64,000 nt of DNA from Devosia sp. (GTDB lineage: Bacteria; Pseudomonadota; Alphaproteobacteria; Rhizobiales; Devosiaceae). A program made the position numbers and the translations under genes. The notes beneath the pieces were generated by a model. The model was not told the DNA's origin. It did not search any database and saw nothing but the letters and a program-made list of their open reading frames with translations. Shown here piece by piece: positions 61,294-64,000 of this stretch (the first letter of the stretch is position 1; each line of letters starts with the position of its first letter). Location: positions 31,371 through 95,370 of the forward strand of contig NZ_JAQGJM010000033.1 in the NCBI RefSeq assembly GCF_028290625.1. The letters are read 5' to 3'.

Positions 61294-63702
61294 CTAGAAC
61301 TCGCTCCAGTCCTTAGCGATCGCCGCATTGCCCTGGGTCAAATAGGAGCGCGCCGCCGAGCGCACCTTGTCCACCGGACGACTTGGCGCGACCGGGCGAC
61401 TTGGTGCCGCCTGGCGGGAACGGGCCGCGGGAGCCTCATCGGTCAGCGTAAAGATATCCACCACGCGGTCGAGTTCGCTGGCCTGCGCCTCGGTCTGCTC
61501 GATTGCCGCATTGGTTTGTTCCACCAGGGCGGCGTTGTGCTGGGTCATCTCGTCCATGGTGCGCACCGCCACCGACACTTCGTCGATCGCCGCCGCCTGT
61601 TCGCGGCTGGCCCGGGCAATGTGCTGCATCAGCGCCGAGTTCTCCTCGACCGCCTGCTGCATCGCCGCCAATTGCTCGGCCGCGCTCGACACCAGCTTGG
61701 AGCCGCCCGCGACCTCGACCGCCGATTGTTCGATCAGCGCCTTGACGTCCGACGAGGCACTAGCCGCCGATTGCGCCAGCCGCCGCACCTCGACCGCCAC
61801 CACCGCAAAGCCCTTGCCGGCGTCGCCAGCCCGGGCCGCTTCCACCGAGGCGTTCAGTGCCAACAAGTTGGTCTGGAACGCGATATCGTCGATCAGCCCG
61901 ATAATGTTGGAGATCTTGGACGATGACGAGGTGATGCGCTCCATGGCCGCATTGGCCTGGTTCATCACCGCGCCACTCTGGGTGGCGCTTTGCGACATCA
62001 ACTGCACCTTCTGGTTGGCATCCTCGGCCATGCGGGCATTCTCGCTGACCGTCGACGCCAACTGCTCCATCGCCGCCGAGGTCTCCTCGATGGTCGCCGC
62101 CTGCTTGGTGGTGCGCTCGCTCAGATCGTTGGCACCCGACAGGATTTCGCTGGTCGCGGTCTTGAGAGCCCGCGACGTGGCGCGCAATTGCGTCACCACA
62201 TGGGTCAGCTTGTCGCCCACCGCATTGGTATCGGCCTTGAGCTTGGCGAACGAGCCCGAATACTGGCCATGCATGCGCTTGGTCAGGTCGGTATCGGCCA
62301 GGGCCGCCAGCACATCGCCGGTTTCGGCCAGGCCGCCATCGACGGTCTCGACCAGTTGGTTGATGCTACCTGCGAGCGAATTGAGCTCGGCATCGGGAAA
62401 TTGGGCATGGACGCGCTTGGTGAAATCGCCCGCAATTGCCGCGTCCACCACTTCGCCGAACGCCGCCTGCAGCGCCACCATCATGTCGCCGCGCTCCTGG
62501 ACGCGACGCACTGCGGCGACCTTTTCTTCCTCGGTCATCTGGCCGACCTTGATGCCGCTTTCACGGAACACCTCGACCGCCCGTGCCATGGCGCCCACTT
62601 CGTCCTTGCGGCCGGCGCCCTCGATGGTGACGCTCAAGTCGCCACCGGCGAGCAGGTCCATGGTCTTGGTCAGCCGGGTGATCGGCTTGACCACCGACGA
62701 GCCGACGAACCAGAAGGCCGCGAGCCCGAGCAGCAGCAGCACGCCGCCGCCAATGATGAGAATGTTGCGCTGCTGCACCGAGGCGCCCAGCAGCGTCGCC
62801 TCCGGCACGGCAATCATCACCGTCCATTGCTTGCCCACCTCGGTGAGGTCGAGCGGGATGGCGGTGATCCGCCAGTCGCCGCCCTCGGTCGGGGCTACCG
62901 CATAATACTCGCCCTTGGCCGCGCCGTCGCGCGCCGCCACTGATGAGGCATCGGTGGCTGGGGTGCCCAGCAGCGTGGGGTCGGAATGAACCACCCAGTC
63001 GCCTTCCTGGTTGATGACGCCGATCCAGCCCGTGCCCATCGGCTTTTGCTGGCCGATCAGGTCGGCGAACACGCCACCGTTGAAATCGACGCCCACAAGG
63101 CCGACGCCCTTGCCCGATGCATCGCGCACGATAGCGGTCGAGGAGGTGTAGAGCTTCTTTTCATAGAGATAAGGCCCGATCAGGCCCGGCTTGTCGCTAG
63201 CCAGCGGATCGGAGAACCAGCCCGAAAAGCCTTCCGCCTCCGATGTGCTCAGCGAACCGAAAGTCGACGTGCCGGTCGCAAGGTCGCGGGTGATCGAAAC
63301 GCCGAAATAGCCATCCGGCATGGCATACTTCGAGGCCGCCAAAGCTGGATTGGCCGCAATGGGAGAGTCTTTGGTCAGCAGGGCCCAAACGCCGATTGCA
63401 TTGGGCGTAACCCCGATCTGGCTCTGGAACAGATTGGTGATGGTGGCTTCGGTCGTCGCCGGGTCGACCATCAGCGTGCTCAGGGTCTGCGCCACCGATG
63501 CGGCTTCCGTGGCGTGCTCCTTGAGCACCACGCGGATGTTCTGCGCTTGGGTCTGGGCGATACTGACCAGCAATTGATTGGCGCTGTCGATATCGCCCTT
63601 CTGGGTCGAGCTGACCACATAGCTAAGGCTAGCCACGATCGCGACGATGAAGACCAGCGCCGCAGCACCGACGATCTTTCCGCGCAGCTTGAGAGCAGGC
63701 AT
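61294..63702 (-). CDS. Methyl-accepting chemotaxis protein with periplasmic Cache sensor
   Basis: 802 residues from ATG 63702. Membrane segment 1 ([17 protein letters not shown]), a periplasmic double Cache domain of about 290 residues (includes [18 protein letters not shown] and [17 protein letters not shown]), membrane segment 2 ([20 protein letters not shown]), HAMP ([20 protein letters not shown]), a second HAMP-like part, and the signalling domain with [20 protein letters not shown]. It ends DWSEF, a CheR-binding-type tail. Cache domains bind small molecules such as amino acids or organic acids; the ligand is not known. Strong terminator downstream. Confidence 0.94.
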   Translation of the reverse strand: MPALKLRGKIVGAAALVFIVAIVASLSYVVSSTQKGDIDSANQLLVSIAQTQAQNIRVVLKEHATEAASVAQTLSTLMVDPATTEATITNLFQSQIGVTPNAIGVWALLTKDSPIAANPALAASKYAMPDGYFGVSITRDLATGTSTFGSLSTSEAEGFSGWFSDPLASDKPGLIGPYLYEKKLYTSSTAIVRDASGKGVGLVGVDFNGGVFADLIGQQKPMGTGWIGVINQEGDWVVHSDPTLLGTPATDASSVAARDGAAKGEYYAVAPTEGGDWRITAIPLDLTEVGKQWTVMIAVPEATLLGASVQQRNILIIGGGVLLLLGLAAFWFVGSSVVKPITRLTKTMDLLAGGDLSVTIEGAGRKDEVGAMARAVEVFRESGIKVGQMTEEEKVAAVRRVQERGDMMVALQAAFGEVVDAAIAGDFTKRVHAQFPDAELNSLAGSINQLVETVDGGLAETGDVLAALADTDLTKRMHGQYSGSFAKLKADTNAVGDKLTHVVTQLRATSRALKTATSEILSGANDLSERTTKQAATIEETSAAMEQLASTVSENARMAEDANQKVQLMSQSATQSGAVMNQANAAMERITSSSSKISNIIGLIDDIAFQTNLLALNASVEAARAGDAGKGFAVVAVEVRRLAQSAASASSDVKALIEQSAVEVAGGSKLVSSAAEQLAAMQQAVEENSALMQHIARASREQAAAIDEVSVAVRTMDEMTQHNAALVEQTNAAIEQTEAQASELDRVVDIFTLTDEAPAARSRQAAPSRPVAPSRPVDKVRSAARSYLTQGNAAIAKDWSEF

Positions 63703-63789
63703 TTGGGCAGGTCCTTGCAGGAGTGAATACACTTATTCGTATTCATGCCTAAGGGCCGTTAAGCATCCCTCAACGTTAACGACGCCCGT

Positions 63790-63826
63790 AAAATAAAGTG
63801 GGGGCGCCCCGGGGGCGCCCCACTTC
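63790..63826 (-). terminator. Terminator of the third chemoreceptor gene
   Basis: AAGTGGGGGCGCC and GGCGCCCCACTT form a long GC-rich stem around a short loop. The minus-strand side continues CTTTATTTTAC, a broken T-run. It lies 23-59 bp after the stop at 63849. Confidence 0.75.
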
Positions 63827-63848
63827 AAAAATCAAAGTAGCAGCCGAA

Positions 63849-64000
63849 CTAAAACTCGGCCCAATCCTTGTCGACCGCCGCATTGCCATGGGTCACGTAG
63901 CTCTTGGCCGCCACCCGCAGGCGATCCTGCAGACCCCGCGCGCCCGTTGCCGCTACTGGCGTGGGTGCTGCGACACGGCGCACCGGCGCCTCGTGTTCAT
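63849..64000 (-). CDS. Third methyl-accepting chemotaxis protein, C-terminal end only
   Basis: Only the last 50 or so codons are inside the window, the rest is beyond 64000. The frame ends DKDWAEF and stop, the same tail as the two chemoreceptors before it, preceded by an Ala/Pro/Arg-rich linker like the one in the Cache receptor ([17 protein letters not shown] corresponds to a similar run here). I infer a chemoreceptor from that tail and the position in tandem; the sensor domain is unseen. Confidence 0.8.
   Translation of the reverse strand, partial: EHEAPVRRVAAPTPVAATGARGLQDRLRVAAKSYVTHGNAAVDKDWAEF

Noticed and set aside
1..64000. CRISPR array, prophage or insertion sequence
   Set aside because: No regularly spaced direct repeats, integrase, phage structural gene or transposase frame was seen on either strand. 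The repeats found are palindromic extragenic elements.
1..64000. tRNA or rRNA genes
   Set aside because: I found no stretch with the conserved T-arm or rRNA motifs in any gap. The gaps are mostly short or filled by repeats. A dedicated covariance search could still find small RNAs.

Overview
This 64 kb window comes from a high-GC alphaproteobacterial chromosome. It is most consistent with Hyphomicrobiales and perhaps a Devosia-like genus. The placement is inferred from gene order and families: tlpA divergent from argH with lysA downstream; ChaC / DUF2125 / tyrC / hisC / methyltransferase / gloB; MJ0042 zinc-ribbon protein and CpdR-like regulator beside ftsEX and plsC; rpmF, mtgA and ispA together. 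Several extragenic palindrome families of the kind common in rhizobial genomes are present. I found no rRNA, tRNA, CRISPR, prophage or insertion sequence.

Layout. 1-8.2 kb is the most accessory-looking part. It holds the end of a sugar ABC transporter ATPase, an HxlR regulator divergent from an alpha/beta hydrolase and a DHFR-like reductase (with two copies of a palindromic operator), then a catabolic cluster of two TIM-barrel sugar isomerase-like proteins, a pyranose-oxidase-like GMC flavoprotein and a Gfo/Idh/MocA dehydrogenase. 8.3-15.7 kb has dsbB, a ParDE toxin-antitoxin pair with a perfect palindromic operator, an HNH nuclease, a carboxylesterase/AlkA operon, gluQRS, an NAD(P)-binding epimerase with a divergent LysR regulator, a corrinoid adenosyltransferase and two tiny tandem genes. 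15.8-26.2 kb carries tlpA/argH, two tandem gamma-glutamylcyclotransferases, lysA, an AlkZ-like protein, the CpdR-like regulator, ftsEX and plsC. 26.8-36.8 kb carries a third gamma-glutamylcyclotransferase, DUF2125, tyrC-hisC, a methyltransferase, gloB, a GNAT protein, fumC, rpmF and mtgA. 37-47 kb carries ispA, MOSC, YbaK, a CPT-like kinase, ispG, an esterase and pyruvate carboxylase. 47.5-58.2 kb has a GGDEF-EAL protein, an orphan ProX-like binding protein and a complete branched-chain amino acid transporter (livK separate from livGFHM). 58.2-64 kb has mgsA, a DUF1801 protein and three chemoreceptors, the last cut by the window edge.

How genes work together. The 2.8-7.3 kb cluster looks like an oxidation / beta-elimination / hydration / reduction route for breaking a glycoside through a 3-keto intermediate, possibly fed by the ABC transporter at the left edge. 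All three chemoreceptors end in a xWxxF tail expected to recruit CheR/CheB. Four convergent gene pairs end with stop codons sharing the same four bases. Extragenic palindromes sit in many gaps, and one of them supplies the probable ribosome binding site of the corrinoid adenosyltransferase gene.
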